DNA of 64,000 bases from Aquabacterium sp. OR-4 (lineage in GTDB: Bacteria; Pseudomonadota; Gammaproteobacteria; Burkholderiales; Burkholderiaceae_C), in assembly GCF_025290835.2 (NCBI RefSeq), contig NZ_JAOCQD020000004.1:248001-312000 (forward strand), given 5' to 3'. Position 1 is the first letter of the stretch, and the number at the start of each line of letters is the position of its first letter. A program made the translations under genes and the position numbers. The notes beneath the pieces are model-generated. The model had not been told where the DNA came from and did no database searches. It was given only the letters and a program-made list of their open reading frames with translations. Of this stretch, positions 44,801-56,800 are shown piece by piece.

Positions 44801-47800
44801 GTCGCCGCCCGTGGCGGTGGCCGTGCTGCGCACCTGGCTCAGCGCGGTGTCATTGGCAAACACCCGCACCTGGCCGTTGTCGCCCAGCACGGTGTCGCGG
44901 CCGCTGCCGGTGCTGAGGCTGTCGCTGCCGGCACCGCCGATGATCAGCTTGTCACCGTGGGCGGTGGTGATCTGGTCGTTACCGCCCAGCTCGGGCTCGG
45001 TGCTGGTGGCCGTGGTCAGGCGCCCCTGGTCGTCGAACAGCAGTTCGCCGTTGTCGCCCAGCAGCTGGCCCTGGCCGCTGCCGGTGCTCACGGCATCGGC
45101 GCCCACGCCGGCCAGCACGCTGCTGTGGCCGTCGCCCAGCGCCAGCGTGTCGTCGCCGCCGGTGGCGGCGGTGGTGTCCAGCGTGGCGGCGCGCACCAGC
45201 ACGCCGGCACCGTTGAACGTGAAGCTGGCGTTGTCGCCCGCCACCTGGTGCGTGCCCGCGCCGGCCAGCAGCGTGTCGGCACCGAAGCCGCCGATGACCA
45301 GCTTGTGGCCGTGGGCGGTGGTGATCTGGTCGTCGCCGCCCAGCTCGGGCTCGGCGCTGGTGGCCGTGGTCAGGCGCCCCTGGTCGTCGAACAGCAGTTC
45401 GCCGTTGTCGCCCAGCACGGTGTCTTGGCCAGTGGCGGTGGCCACCACATCGGCGGCCACGCCGGCCAGCACGTTGTTGCGGCCGTCGCCCAGCGTGATC
45501 GTGTCATTGCCGCCGGTGGCGGCTGTCGTGTCCAGCGTCGCGGCGCGGGTCAGCACACCCGCCGTGTTGAAGGTGAACGTGGCGTTGTCGCCCGCCGCCT
45601 GGTGTGTGCCGGCACCAGCTGCGATCGTGTCGGCACCGAAGCCACCGACCACGAGCTTGTCGCCGGCACCCAGCGTGATGCGGTCATCACCACCAGCATC
45701 CAGCGCGCTGCTGGCGACGCTGGACAACACACCAGACGCCGACCAGTCGACTTGCCCGTTGTCGCCCAGCACCACGGTGACGGCACTGCTGCTGTTGTCG
45801 CCGCCAGTGATCCGGTCGGCGCCTGCGCCACCGATCACCACCGCATCACCCGCGCCGGTGTCGATCTGGTCGTCGCCGCCCGTGGCGGTGGCCGTGCTGC
45901 GCACCTGGCTCAGCGCGGTGTCATTGGCAAACACCCGCACCTGGCCGTTGTCGCCCAGCACGGTGTCGCGGCCGCTGCCGGTGCTGAGGCTGTCGCTGCC
46001 GGCACCGCCGATGATCAGCTTGTCACCGTGGGCGGTGGTGATCTGGTCGTTACCGCCCAGCTCGGGCTCGGTGCTGGTGGCCGTGGTCAGGCGCCCCTGG
46101 TCGTCGAACAGCAGTTCGCCGTTGTCGCCCAGCAGCTGGCCCTGGCCGCTGCCGGTGCTCACGGCATCGGCGCCCACGCCGGCCAGCACGCTGCTGTGGC
46201 CGTCGCCCAGCGCCAGCGTGTCGTCGCCGCCGGTGGCGGCGGTGGTGTCCAGCGTGGCGGCGCGCACCAGCACGCCGGCACCGTTGAACGTGAAGCTGGC
46301 GTTGTCGCCCGCCACCTGGTGCGTGCCCGCGCCGGCCAGCAGCGTGTCGGCACCGAAGCCGCCGATGACCAGCTTGTGGCCGTGGGCGGTGGTGATCTGG
46401 TCGTCGCCGCCCAGCTCGGGCTCGGCGCTGGTGGCCGTGGTCAGGCGCCCCTGGTCGTCGAACAGCAGTTCGCCGTTGTCGCCCAGCACGGTGTCTTGGC
46501 CAGTGGCGGTGGCCACCACATCGGCGGCCACGCCGGCCAGCACGTTGTTGCGGCCGTCGCCCAGCGTGATCGTGTCATTGCCGCCGGTGGCGGCTGTCGT
46601 GTCCAGCGTCGCGGCGCGGGTCAGCACACCCGCCGTGTTGAAGGTGAACGTGGCGTTGTCGCCCGCCGCCTGGTGTGTGCCGGCACCAGCTGCGATCGTG
46701 TCGGCACCGAAGCCACCGACCACGAGCTTGTCGCCGGCACCCAGCGTGATGCGGTCATCACCACCAGCATCCAGCGCGCTGCTGGCGACGCTGGACAACA
46801 CACCAGACGCCGACCAGTCGACTTGCCCGTTGTCGCCCAGCACCACGGTGACGGCACTGCTGCTGTTGTCGCCGCCAGTGATCCGGTCGGCGCCTGCGCC
46901 ACCGATCACCACCGCATCACCCGCGCCGGTGTCGATCTGGTCGTCGCCGCCCGTGGCGGTGGCCGTGCTGCGCACCTGGCTCAGCGCGGTGTCATTGGCA
47001 AACACCCGCACCTGGCCGTTGTCGCCCAGCACGGTGTCGCGGCCGCTGCCGGTGCTGAGGCTGTCGCTGCCGGCACCGCCGATGATCAGCTTGTCACCGT
47101 GGGCGGTGGTGATCTGGTCGTTACCGCCCAGCTCGGGCTCGGTGCTGGTGGCCGTGGTCAGGCGCCCCTGGTCGTCGAACAGCAGTTCGCCGTTGTCGCC
47201 CAGCAGTTGGCCCTGGCCGGTGCCGGTGCTCACGGCATCGGCGCCCACGCCGGCCAGCACGCTGCTGTGGCCGTCGCCCAGGGTCAGGGTGTCGTCGCCG
47301 CCGGTGGTGGCGGTGGTGTCCAGCGTGGCGGCGCGCACCAGCACGCCGGCACTGTTGAACGTGAAGCTGGCGTTGTCGCCCGCCACCTGGTGCGTGCCGG
47401 CGCCGGCCAGCAGCGTGTCGGCACCGAAGCCGCCGATGACCAGCTTGTGGCCGTTGCCCAGCGTGATGCGGTCGTCGCCGCCAGCATCGGGCGCGCTGCT
47501 GCGCACGCTGATCCACCGACCGGTGGACGTGCGCTCCACGTCGGCGCTGTCGCCCAGCAGCACATCGTGGCCGTCGCCGGCGACCAGGCCGTCGCCACCG
47601 GCGCCGCCAATCAGCAGGTTGTCGCCCTGGCCGGCGGTGATCTGGTCGGCGCCACCATCGGCGGCATCGGTGCTGCGCACGGTGACCCAGCGGCCGCTGG
47701 CGTCATGGTCGATCGAACCCTGGTCGCCCAGCAGCAGGTCGTTGCCGCTGCCGGCGCTCAGGCGGTCGGCGCCACGGCCGCCCAGCAGCAGGTTGTGGCC

Positions 47801-50800
47801 CTGGCCAGCGTCGAGCACGTCGTCGGCGCGGTTCACGCTGGAGGCCAGCGTGGCCACCTGGCTGAGCACGCCGGCCGACTGGCTGACGGCCAGCAGCAAG
47901 ACGCCGTCGGTGACCGGGGTGAGCAGCTGCCAGCCGTCGGCGGCCTGGCCGCTGGCCGTGGGTGCGCCGGCCAGGCCCGGCAGCCCGGCCAGGGCCTGGG
48001 CCAGTGCGGCGGCGTCGGCCGCCAGGTTCAGGGCCACGCTCTGGCCGCCATCGCCCAGGTGGTAGCTGCCGGCCACCGCGGCCACCTGCAGCGTGGCGGC
48101 CTGGGCCAGCAGCGTGGCCCGGCCGAGGGGCAACAGCGACAGCCGCTCGGCACCGGCGCCCTGCAACAGCCAGGTGCCGCCGAAATCGGCGCCGCTGTGC
48201 ACGCTCAGGCCCGCGGCCTGGGCCAGCGGCAGGCGCTGCAGGGCCTGGGCCAGCTCGGTGGCGGTGAGGCCGGCGCGCAGCAGCACGCTGGCCTGGCCAT
48301 CGCTCAGCGCGAACAGGCCGCTGCCTTGCAGGCTGAGCAGGCCGGCCGAATAGTCGGCGGCCGCGGCCGCCTCGGCGCGCAGCACGCCGGCCACGGTGGC
48401 CTGGGCCACGCTGACCTGGAACTGGCCCGCCTCGCCGCTGACCGCCAGGCGCGCGCCGGCCAGGCCGTCCAGCGACTGCAGCGCGGCCAGCACCGCCGCC
48501 GCATCGGCCTGCGCGGCCACCAGCACCTGCTGGCCGGCATAACTGAGCGTGAACGCGGCGCCATCGGCGACCCGGATCTCGAAGCGGCTGCTGAGCTGCG
48601 CGCTGGCGCGCCAATCCAGCTGGCCGGCATCGCCGATCAGCACATCGTCGGCCGCGCCGCCCACCAGGCGGTCCTGGCCGGCGCCGCCGATCAGCACATT
48701 GGCGCCGGCGCCGCCGATCAGCGTGTCGTCGCCGCCCTGATCGACCTGCGTGCTGGCCACGCGGCGCAGCGCGGCCATGCCGGGCAGGGCGCCGTCCATC
48801 GCCAGCTCGCCCTGGTCGCCCAGCAGCACCAGGTTCACCTGGGCGTCGGAGATGGCCGAGGCGTCGATGCGGTCGTTGCCCAGGCCGCCCTGCACCACCA
48901 GCAGCTGCGCGCCGGCACCGCCCAGCACATCGCCCACGGTGACCGTGTCGTCGCCGTGATTGGCATGCAGCGTGGTGACATCGCCGTGGCGCAGGCTGTC
49001 GATGCGGATGACATCGTTGCCGCGGCCGGCCCACAGCGTGATGCCGCGCTGGTAGTCGCCACCGGTGGCGCTGTAGTGCAGCACCGCCGGCGCCAGGCCG
49101 CTGATGCGCGAGGCGGTGACGGTGACCGTGCTGTCGGCCGCGGTGCTGGCGCGGTCGTTCACCACCAGGCGGTTGTGGCCGCTGCCGGCGTCCAGCGTCA
49201 GCGTGCCGGTCAGGGCGTCCAGCGTGGCGTTGGCCGGCTCGCCTGCGGCCGGCTGCAGCACCGAGCCCAGCACATCGCCGATGCGGCCGGTCAGGCGCGT
49301 GGCGTCGTGGCCCAGGCTGATCAGGTCGTCGCCCGCACCGGTGTCGATGCGCGTGCTGGCCCGCGTGCCCAGCACGTCCACGGTGTCGGCGCCGCTGCCC
49401 AGCGTGATGGCCAGCTGGGCGATGTCGCGGTAGTCGATGCCGGCCTGGTGCGTGGACAGGCCCAGCGTGCCGGCAAGCGCCGTGGCGTCGATGGCCTGGA
49501 TGCCGGCACTGGCCTGCGCGCCCTGGAAGGTGACGATGATCTGATCGCCCAGGCGCAGCACCGCCACGTTGCGGGTGTGCGGCAGGTCGGGGTTGCCGTT
49601 GGCCGGGTCGAGCAGGGGCTGCAGGCGCGCCAGGATGGTCTCGGCGCTGGCATCGGCGGCGATGGCATCGGTCCAGCGGCCCAGCAGCTTCAAGCGGAAG
49701 CTGCCGCTGGCGCCGGCCGAGAGCTGCAGCGTCTGCAGCGTGTTGGGATGGCTGGCCACGGCCGCGCCGCTGCGCAGCGCGTCGACCCGCACGCCGGCGC
49801 TGGCGCTTGAATCGAGGGCCGGCGCCAGGGTGTTGGTGTCGCCGGCGGCCTGGGCCCAGCTGAGCGTGGGGCCGGCCTGGCCGGTCAGCGCGCCGGCCAG
49901 GTCGACCACAAAGCTGCCGGCGCCGCCGCTCACGCGCACCGCGCCGTCCAGGCCCAGCGCCAGGTTCAGCGCGCGTGCCAGCGCCGCGGCGTCGATGTCA
50001 TGGGCCAGCGCGCCGGTGGTGGCATCGACATGCCGGCCCTGGCCATCGACCACGATGTCGCCCTGCAGGCGCAGCTGGAACTGGCCGCTGGCCGCGCGCA
50101 CCTGCAGCTGCCATTGCGCGGTGGCCGCGCCCATGGCCAGGCCGCTGATCGAATCGGGCGCCAGCACCAGGGCCGCGCCCTCGCTGCGCGCGCTGTCGTC
50201 GAGCGACAGGCTGTTGCTGCCGGCCCCGCCGGCCACGCTGAGCAGGCCGCCCAGCGCGTCGGCCCGGCCCTGGGCGCTGGTGACGCTGACCGTGTCGTCG
50301 CCGTCGGCCAGGTCGAGCACGGTGTGGCCGCCCACGGTGCTGACGGTGATCTGGTCATGGCCGGCGCCGGCGCGGATCACCGTGCTGCCGGCATGGGTGG
50401 ACTGCACCTCGAGCCGATCACTGCCCTGGCCCAGCTTGATCTGCAGCGACTCGAGGTTGCGGTAGCCGATGCCACCGGCCACCACGCGACCGGCGATCAC
50501 CGTGTCGGGGCCCATGCCCAGGCCGCTGAGGCGGTCGGCAGTGAGCACGCCCACATCGTCGACCGGGCTCAGTTCGTTGTGCACCGTCAGCGTATCAACC
50601 TGCTCGGCCTCGCGCACGCCCAGGTTGGGGTTCACGGCCTGGAAGAAGTAGTCGCTGCCGGCGGCCGGCGCGCTGCCGGCCCAGGCCTGGTTGAAGACCA
50701 CGGTGTCATACACCACCGCGGCATGCACGCCGGCCGCGGCCTCCACCCGGCTGGCCAGCGCGCGCAGCATGTCCATGGCCGAGAAGCCGGCCACGGCGGC

Positions 50801-53800
50801 CTCGGTGTAGGTGCTGGCGCCCAGGCTCAGCTGGTAGGCGCCGTCGGCCAGCACGGTCACGGCCAGGATGCTGGCCACCGCGCCGTCGCTGCGCGCCTTC
50901 ACCGCGATGCGACTGCCCAGCAGTGCGGTGGCGTCCAGCAGCGTGCCGGCCTGGCGCGTGAGCGGGTCCACCACGCCGAAGCGGTAGCCGCCGGTGTCGA
51001 TGCGCGGATCGAAGCCCGGCATCTCGCCGCGCAGCGCATCGGTGTAGCTGGCCGCCAGATCGGTCAGCGTGGCCTGGCCGGCCAGGCTGGCGGCGCTGGT
51101 GAGCCGGCCGTCGCGCTGCGGGTTGTTGTTCTCGCCGGGCAGCATCAACGGATCGCGCAGGTAGCGGTCGATGCTCAGGCGCACGCCGCCGTCGATGAGG
51201 ATCGGCCCGCGCAGCGCGTTCACGCGCTGCTGGTCCAGCGTGGCGATCAGCTTCAGGTCGCTGCCGTCGCGCACCGCGTCGTCGATGCCGAACACATCCA
51301 CCTGCTGCGCCTGCTGCCAGTTGCTGGCGGCAAAGCGCAGCTGCGCGGTGACGGTGGCACCGCCCTGGCTGATGGCCTGGCCCGGCGCGCCGGCCCCGTG
51401 CAGCGCCAGCGTGGCCGCCACCGCGTGGCCATCGGCCCGGGTGATGCTGAGCACCCGGCCCACCACGCTGACCGCATAGGCCTGGCCGCTGGCGCTGCTG
51501 CTGGCCTGCAGCGCGCTGGCCAGGGCCTGGGCGATGGCGGCCAGGTCGTCGCCATAACGCACGGTGTGGCTCAGGCTCAGGGCCGCGCCGGCCTGGCCCG
51601 GCGCATCGAGCGCCAGCACCCAGCGCTCGCCCACCGCCGGCTGGCCGCCCAGCTCGATGGCGGTGACGGCATCCACCCGCGCCAGGCCACTGGCGCCGGC
51701 CGTGGCCGACAGGCTGAACACCTGGCCATCGGCGCGCGTGATGCTGAGCTCGCGGTTGCGGCTGCTGGCCGTGAAACCGGCCTGCGCGATCTGCGCCTGC
51801 AGCGCCGCGCTCACGCTGGCCAGGGTGTCGCCGGCCAGCACCGTGTACTGCACCAGCCGGCCGGCCAGCGTGAGGGCCCAGACCTCGCCCGCCACCGCGC
51901 TGCCGCTGAGCGTGACGCTGCGCGTGGTGCTCAGCGCCGCGCTGCCGGCGCTGTGCGGCGCCACCTGCAGCGTGGCCACGAAGCGCTGCGGCGCATCGGC
52001 GCCGGCGCGGGCATAGGTGTCGATCGTGATCGCCGTGCCATCCAGGCCGGCGCTGAAGTGGCGGTAGCCGCTGTTCTGCGCAAACAGGCTCTGCAGCTGG
52101 CCGTTCAGGCGGCTGGCGATGCTGGCCAGCGTGTCGCCGCTGGCGGTGGTGACGCGCGCCACCTCGGCGCCATCGAGGCGCAGCACCCAGTCCTCGCTGG
52201 CGGCCACGGTGCCGCCCAGCTGCACCCGCGCCTGCTGCGTGCCCACCTGCACCTGCACGCCGCTGGCCACGCCGTGGTTGGCCGCGGCATCGAAGGCCAG
52301 CGCGGCGTTGTAGGTGGGCGTGAGCTGCGGCGCGACATTGACCACCAGGCCGTCGCTGCCGGGGTGGCGGCTCAGGCCCACGGTGTAGAAGTCGTTGACC
52401 GGCAGGTAGCTGCCAAAACGCTCGGCCATGCGGTAGCTGAACTGCAGGCTGCTGCCGGCCGCCGGCAGCTGGCCGAGCAGGCGGTCGAGGGTGTAGGTGT
52501 TGCTGGCCGCGTCGTAGGCCATCACCTGGCCGCCCTGGCCGGCGGCGCTGCCATCGGCCACGGTGAGGTCCATGCCCACCAGATTGACCGCGTCGCGGTT
52601 CACGCCGTGGCGCTGCATCGACACGTTCAGCTGGTAGTTGGTGCCGGCCTGCACGCCCTGCAGGCGGTCGCTGAACACGCTGTTGTCGGCATAGTCGACC
52701 AGCGATCCGACCACGATGGTGTAGGTGCCGGCCCGCGTGAAGTCAAGCTGCAGCAGCGGGTCGGCGCTGGACTGGCTGCCGGCATCGGGCAGGCCGTTGA
52801 CCAGCACCGTGTTGCGCTTGTCGGCCGTGTACAGCGTGGTGCCCGCGCTGGCAAAGGCCGGGTTCGACGACAGCACCGCAAAGCCCTGCGTGCCGCTGAT
52901 CTGCAGCGTGGGGCTGACCGTGTAGGCAAAGGGCTGCAACCGGGTCACGCCCGGCTGGCCCGGCACCTCGACATAGGCGCTGCTGATGCCATGCACCAGG
53001 TCGGCATGGTCGATGTCGAGCACCACGTAGACATGGCCGCCGCCCACGCTGAGCACGGGCTCCTTCAGGCCGGTGAACCACAGCCCGCTGGCCGCGGGGT
53101 TGATGCGGATGTCGATGCGCGCGGTGTTGCCGCTGTTGCGGCTGGCCAGCAGCAGGCCGCCGCTGTCGGCCTGGATGCGCTGGGCCAGGGCCTGGGCGAT
53201 GGCGGCCACGCTCTGGCCCTCGGCCGCCTCGACCGCGTAGCTGCGACCGTGGATCTCGACCGCCCAGCGCTCGCCCAGCGTGGGCGCCTGGCTGGTGTCG
53301 AGCAGCAGGCCGATGGCGGTGTAGCGCGCGGCCGTATCGGTGGCCGCCTGGCTGAGGCTGGCGCTGCGCTGCTGCGTGGCGGGCGCCACCGCCAGCTCGG
53401 CGCCGTCGGCCAGGGCCAGGCGCAGCTGCGCCGCCTGGCCGGCCACCGCGCCGGCCTGGCCGGGGAAGGCCAGCACCAGGGCGTCGCGCACGGCCTGCGC
53501 CGTGGCCTGGCCGCTCACGGTGCGGGTTTGGCCATCCACCTGCAGTGACCACAGGTCGCTGCTGCCGTAGCCGTTGCTGCCGGCGTCCAGCGTCACGGTC
53601 TGGGCCCAGTCGATGCGCGCGGTGGCGCTGGTGGCGGCGGCCGTGCCATCGCGGGTGGGCGGGGTGTAGCTGCCGCCCAGGCTGGGCGCGCTGGCCGTGC
53701 CCAGCTGCACATCGATCACCCGGGCACCCAGCGCCAGCACCGCGTGGCCGCTGCCGAGCTGCGCATCCAGCGCCGCGGCCAGCGTGCCGGCCAGGCTGCC

Positions 53801-56800
53801 CAGGGCCAGGCCGCTGCTGCCGGCGCCGCTGACCGTGTGCACGACCGACGGCCCGCCGCTCAGGCCGAGCTGCCACTGCTCGCCGTCCAGGGCCAGCGCG
53901 TCGCCGGCGCTCAGCGTGACGGCGGCGGTGGCCAGCGCGCCGGCATGGGCCAGCTGCAGCTGCAGCTCGGCGCCATCGGCCCGCGTGACCAGCAGCGCGT
54001 CGCCCTGCAGGCTGGCCTGGGCGCCGCTGCCGTTCAAGGCCAGGTTCAGCGCGGCCAGCAGGCTGGCCAGCGACTGGCCCGCAGCATGGCTCACCTGGGC
54101 CTGCGTGCCGCCGGCGCCCGACACGCGCACCTGCCAGGTCTGCGACAGGTCGCTGGGCAGGCTCAGCCAGCGGGCGCTGCCGGCATGGCCGCCAGCGCTC
54201 AGCGCGGTGGCCTGCAACTGGTAGCTGGCGGCGGCGCCGTGCACGAACACCGCCTCGCCCACCGCCGTGGCCTGGTAGCCGGTGAGCGTGGCCAGGCGGC
54301 CGGCCAGGCTGCTGGCGATGCTGGCCAGCGTGTCGGCCGCGCTGGCGGCATGGCTCACGGTGTGCAGCGTGCCGCCCACGTCCAGCGTGAGCTGCCAGCG
54401 CTTGCCCTCGGCCAGGCTGCCGGCCAGCACCAGGCCATGGCCGACCGGGTTGCTGACGGCCTGGTTGAGCGACACCCCGGCCTGGGTCTGGCTGAGCGTG
54501 GCGCTGAAGGCGCCGGCCGGCGCGCCGGCGCTGCCATCGGTGGTGTCGATGCTGAGCTGCGCGCCGCTGACGCTGATCTGGTGATCGGGCAGCAGGTCGG
54601 TGCCGGCCGGCGTGCCGTCACCGGCGGCGTTGCGCAGCTGCGCGGCCACATAGGCGGCGGCGCTGCCACCGCCCAGGTTCTCGGTGCCCAGCCAGTCGTA
54701 GCTGAGGCTCACGCCGCCAACCACCAGGCTCCAGCGGCTGCCCACGCTGGGCGCGCTGGCGGCCTCGACCGTCAGGCTGGCGCGCTGCTGGTCGGCCGCC
54801 CCCGCGCTGCTGGCGGCGCTGCGCACCAGCGCCACCTGGGCGCTGAAGGCGCTGGCGCCCGACAGGCGCAGCGCACCATCGCCGGTGGCGGCCGTGACCG
54901 TGACGCCGGCCGTGGCCCAGGCCGCGGCCAGGCCCCGGGCCACCTCGTCCAGGCTCTGGCCGCCGGTCACGGTGTGCTCGGCATGGCCCAGCTGGCTGCC
55001 GCCCTGGCTCACCGTGAGGCGCCAGACCTGCTGGTCCACCGGCGTGCCGGCCAGCACCACGCGTTGCAGCGCCGGGGCGCCCACGCCGCTGTCGTCCAGC
55101 AGCTGGAAGCCGGTGGCGGCCTGCAGCACCAGGGCATCACCGGCCACGCCCACGCTGTAGCCGGCGCCCAGGCTGGCGGCCAGCTGGCCGCGCAACTGGC
55201 CGGCGATGAAGTTCTGCGCGCTCTGGCCGCCGGCCAGGCTCTCGCTGCCCAGCCAGGTGTAGCTGGCCTGCACGGTGCTGCCGCTGGCCGGCACCACGCG
55301 CACGGCCGTCACGCTGCCGGCCAGCGGCGTGCCGGCGGCCAGCAGCAGATCGTGCTGCACCGGCTGGCTGCCGCTGCCCGCGGCCGGCACCTGCAGCGCG
55401 AAGTGCCCGTGCGCAGCATGCCGCACCACCACGCTGCCATCGACCGCCAGCACGGTGTAGCCGCTCACGCCCGCCAGCTGGGTGGCCAGGGCGCTGGCAA
55501 TGTCGGCCAGGGTCTCGCTGCCGCTGCCCACCACGTGCACGGCCTGGCGCAGCAGGATGCCGCTGCCGCTGGTGTCGACCAGGTCCAGCGCCCAGGCCTG
55601 GCCGGCCGCCACCGTGCCGCTGAGCGCGCGCACGGCCGTGCCGGCCGGCTCGCTCAGCGCCAGCAGCAGGCTGCTTGCACTGCCCACGGCCACCACCTGT
55701 GCGCCTTCGGCCGCGGCCACCGCGCCGGCGCTGGCAAAGCCGGTGGCCAGGTTCAGCTGCGATGCCAGGCCACGGGCCACATCGGCCAGGCTGGCATCGC
55801 CGGCGGCCACGGTGTAGCTGGCGTCGCGCCAGGTGCCGTCCAGCTGCGCGCTGATGCGCCACACGTCGCCGGCCAGCACACGCCCCTGCAGCGTGGCGGC
55901 GCTGCTCACCAGGCCCGTGCTGCCGGCCGTGACGCTGCCGGCCGTGGCCGCCGCCCCCGCCGCCACCGTGCTGGCCAGCGTGAAGGCCTGTGCGCGCTGG
56001 TCGGCCGCGCTGCTGCCCAGCACGCGCAGGCGCAGGGCCAGCGGCTGGCCGGCATCCACCTCGGCCACCACCAGGCGGCTGGCGCTTTGCGCATTGACCA
56101 GGCTGGCCAGCGCCGACACCACATCGGCCAGGCTGTCGGTGCGCAGCGCGCGGTGGGTGTAGGCCTGGCCGTTGACCGTGACCGTGAAGTCTTCGCCGCG
56201 GTGCGGTGTGCCACCGAACTGCAGCGTGGCCGCGCTCCAGCGTGCCAGGCTGCCGGCGGCGGCCGGCACGCCGCTGAGGGCCAGGCTGCCGTCGCGGTTG
56301 CTGCCGCTGCGCTCGAAGCCGACGCTGAAGGCCGTGGCATGGCTCACGGCGATGCTGCTGCCGGTGGCCGTGGCCACATAACCCGCGCCCAGCTCGCCGA
56401 TGCGCGTCGCCAGCGCGCTGGCGATGTCGGCCAGGCTCTCGCCGCCGTGGGTGGTGATGCGGGCCACCTGCGCACCCAGGTTCAGCGCCCAGACCTCGCC
56501 GGCCTGCACCGCCTGGCTGCGCGACAGGCCCAGCGTGACCTGCTGGAAGCTCACCGTGCCGCTGGCGGCCGAGACCACGCCCGACTTGAGCACCGTGGAC
56601 GCCACCACCACCGGCTGCTGCAGGCTGAACCAGAAGCCGTTGGCGTCTTCGATCAGCAGCTCGCCGGCGGCCAGCGTGCTGCCGGCCAGGGCATTGGCGG
56701 CCACGCGGTAGCTGAAGGCCAGGCCGGGCTGCGCCGCATCCACCGCGGCCTTCAGCCCGGCGGCCACGTCGGCCAGGGCGCTGTCGCCGGCCTGCACGGT

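Noticed and set aside
44792..47206. CRISPR-like or satellite array
   Set aside because: The period is 1,071 bp, in frame and coding; there are no spacers.
43461..48065. A 1,534-residue Ser/Pro-rich plus-strand frame
   Set aside because: Second antisense shadow of the same repeat array; it repeats with the same 1,071-bp period only because the DNA does.
41510..49810. A 2,766-residue open frame on the plus strand opposite the giant gene
   Set aside because: It is an antisense shadow of the repeats: low-complexity His/Gln/Ala composition, no ribosome site and no domain. The minus-strand frame has RTX motifs and continues for 22 kb.
50000..53548. A 1,182-residue plus-strand frame opposite the W modules
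   Set aside because: Antisense shadow; no start signal and no recognisable domain.
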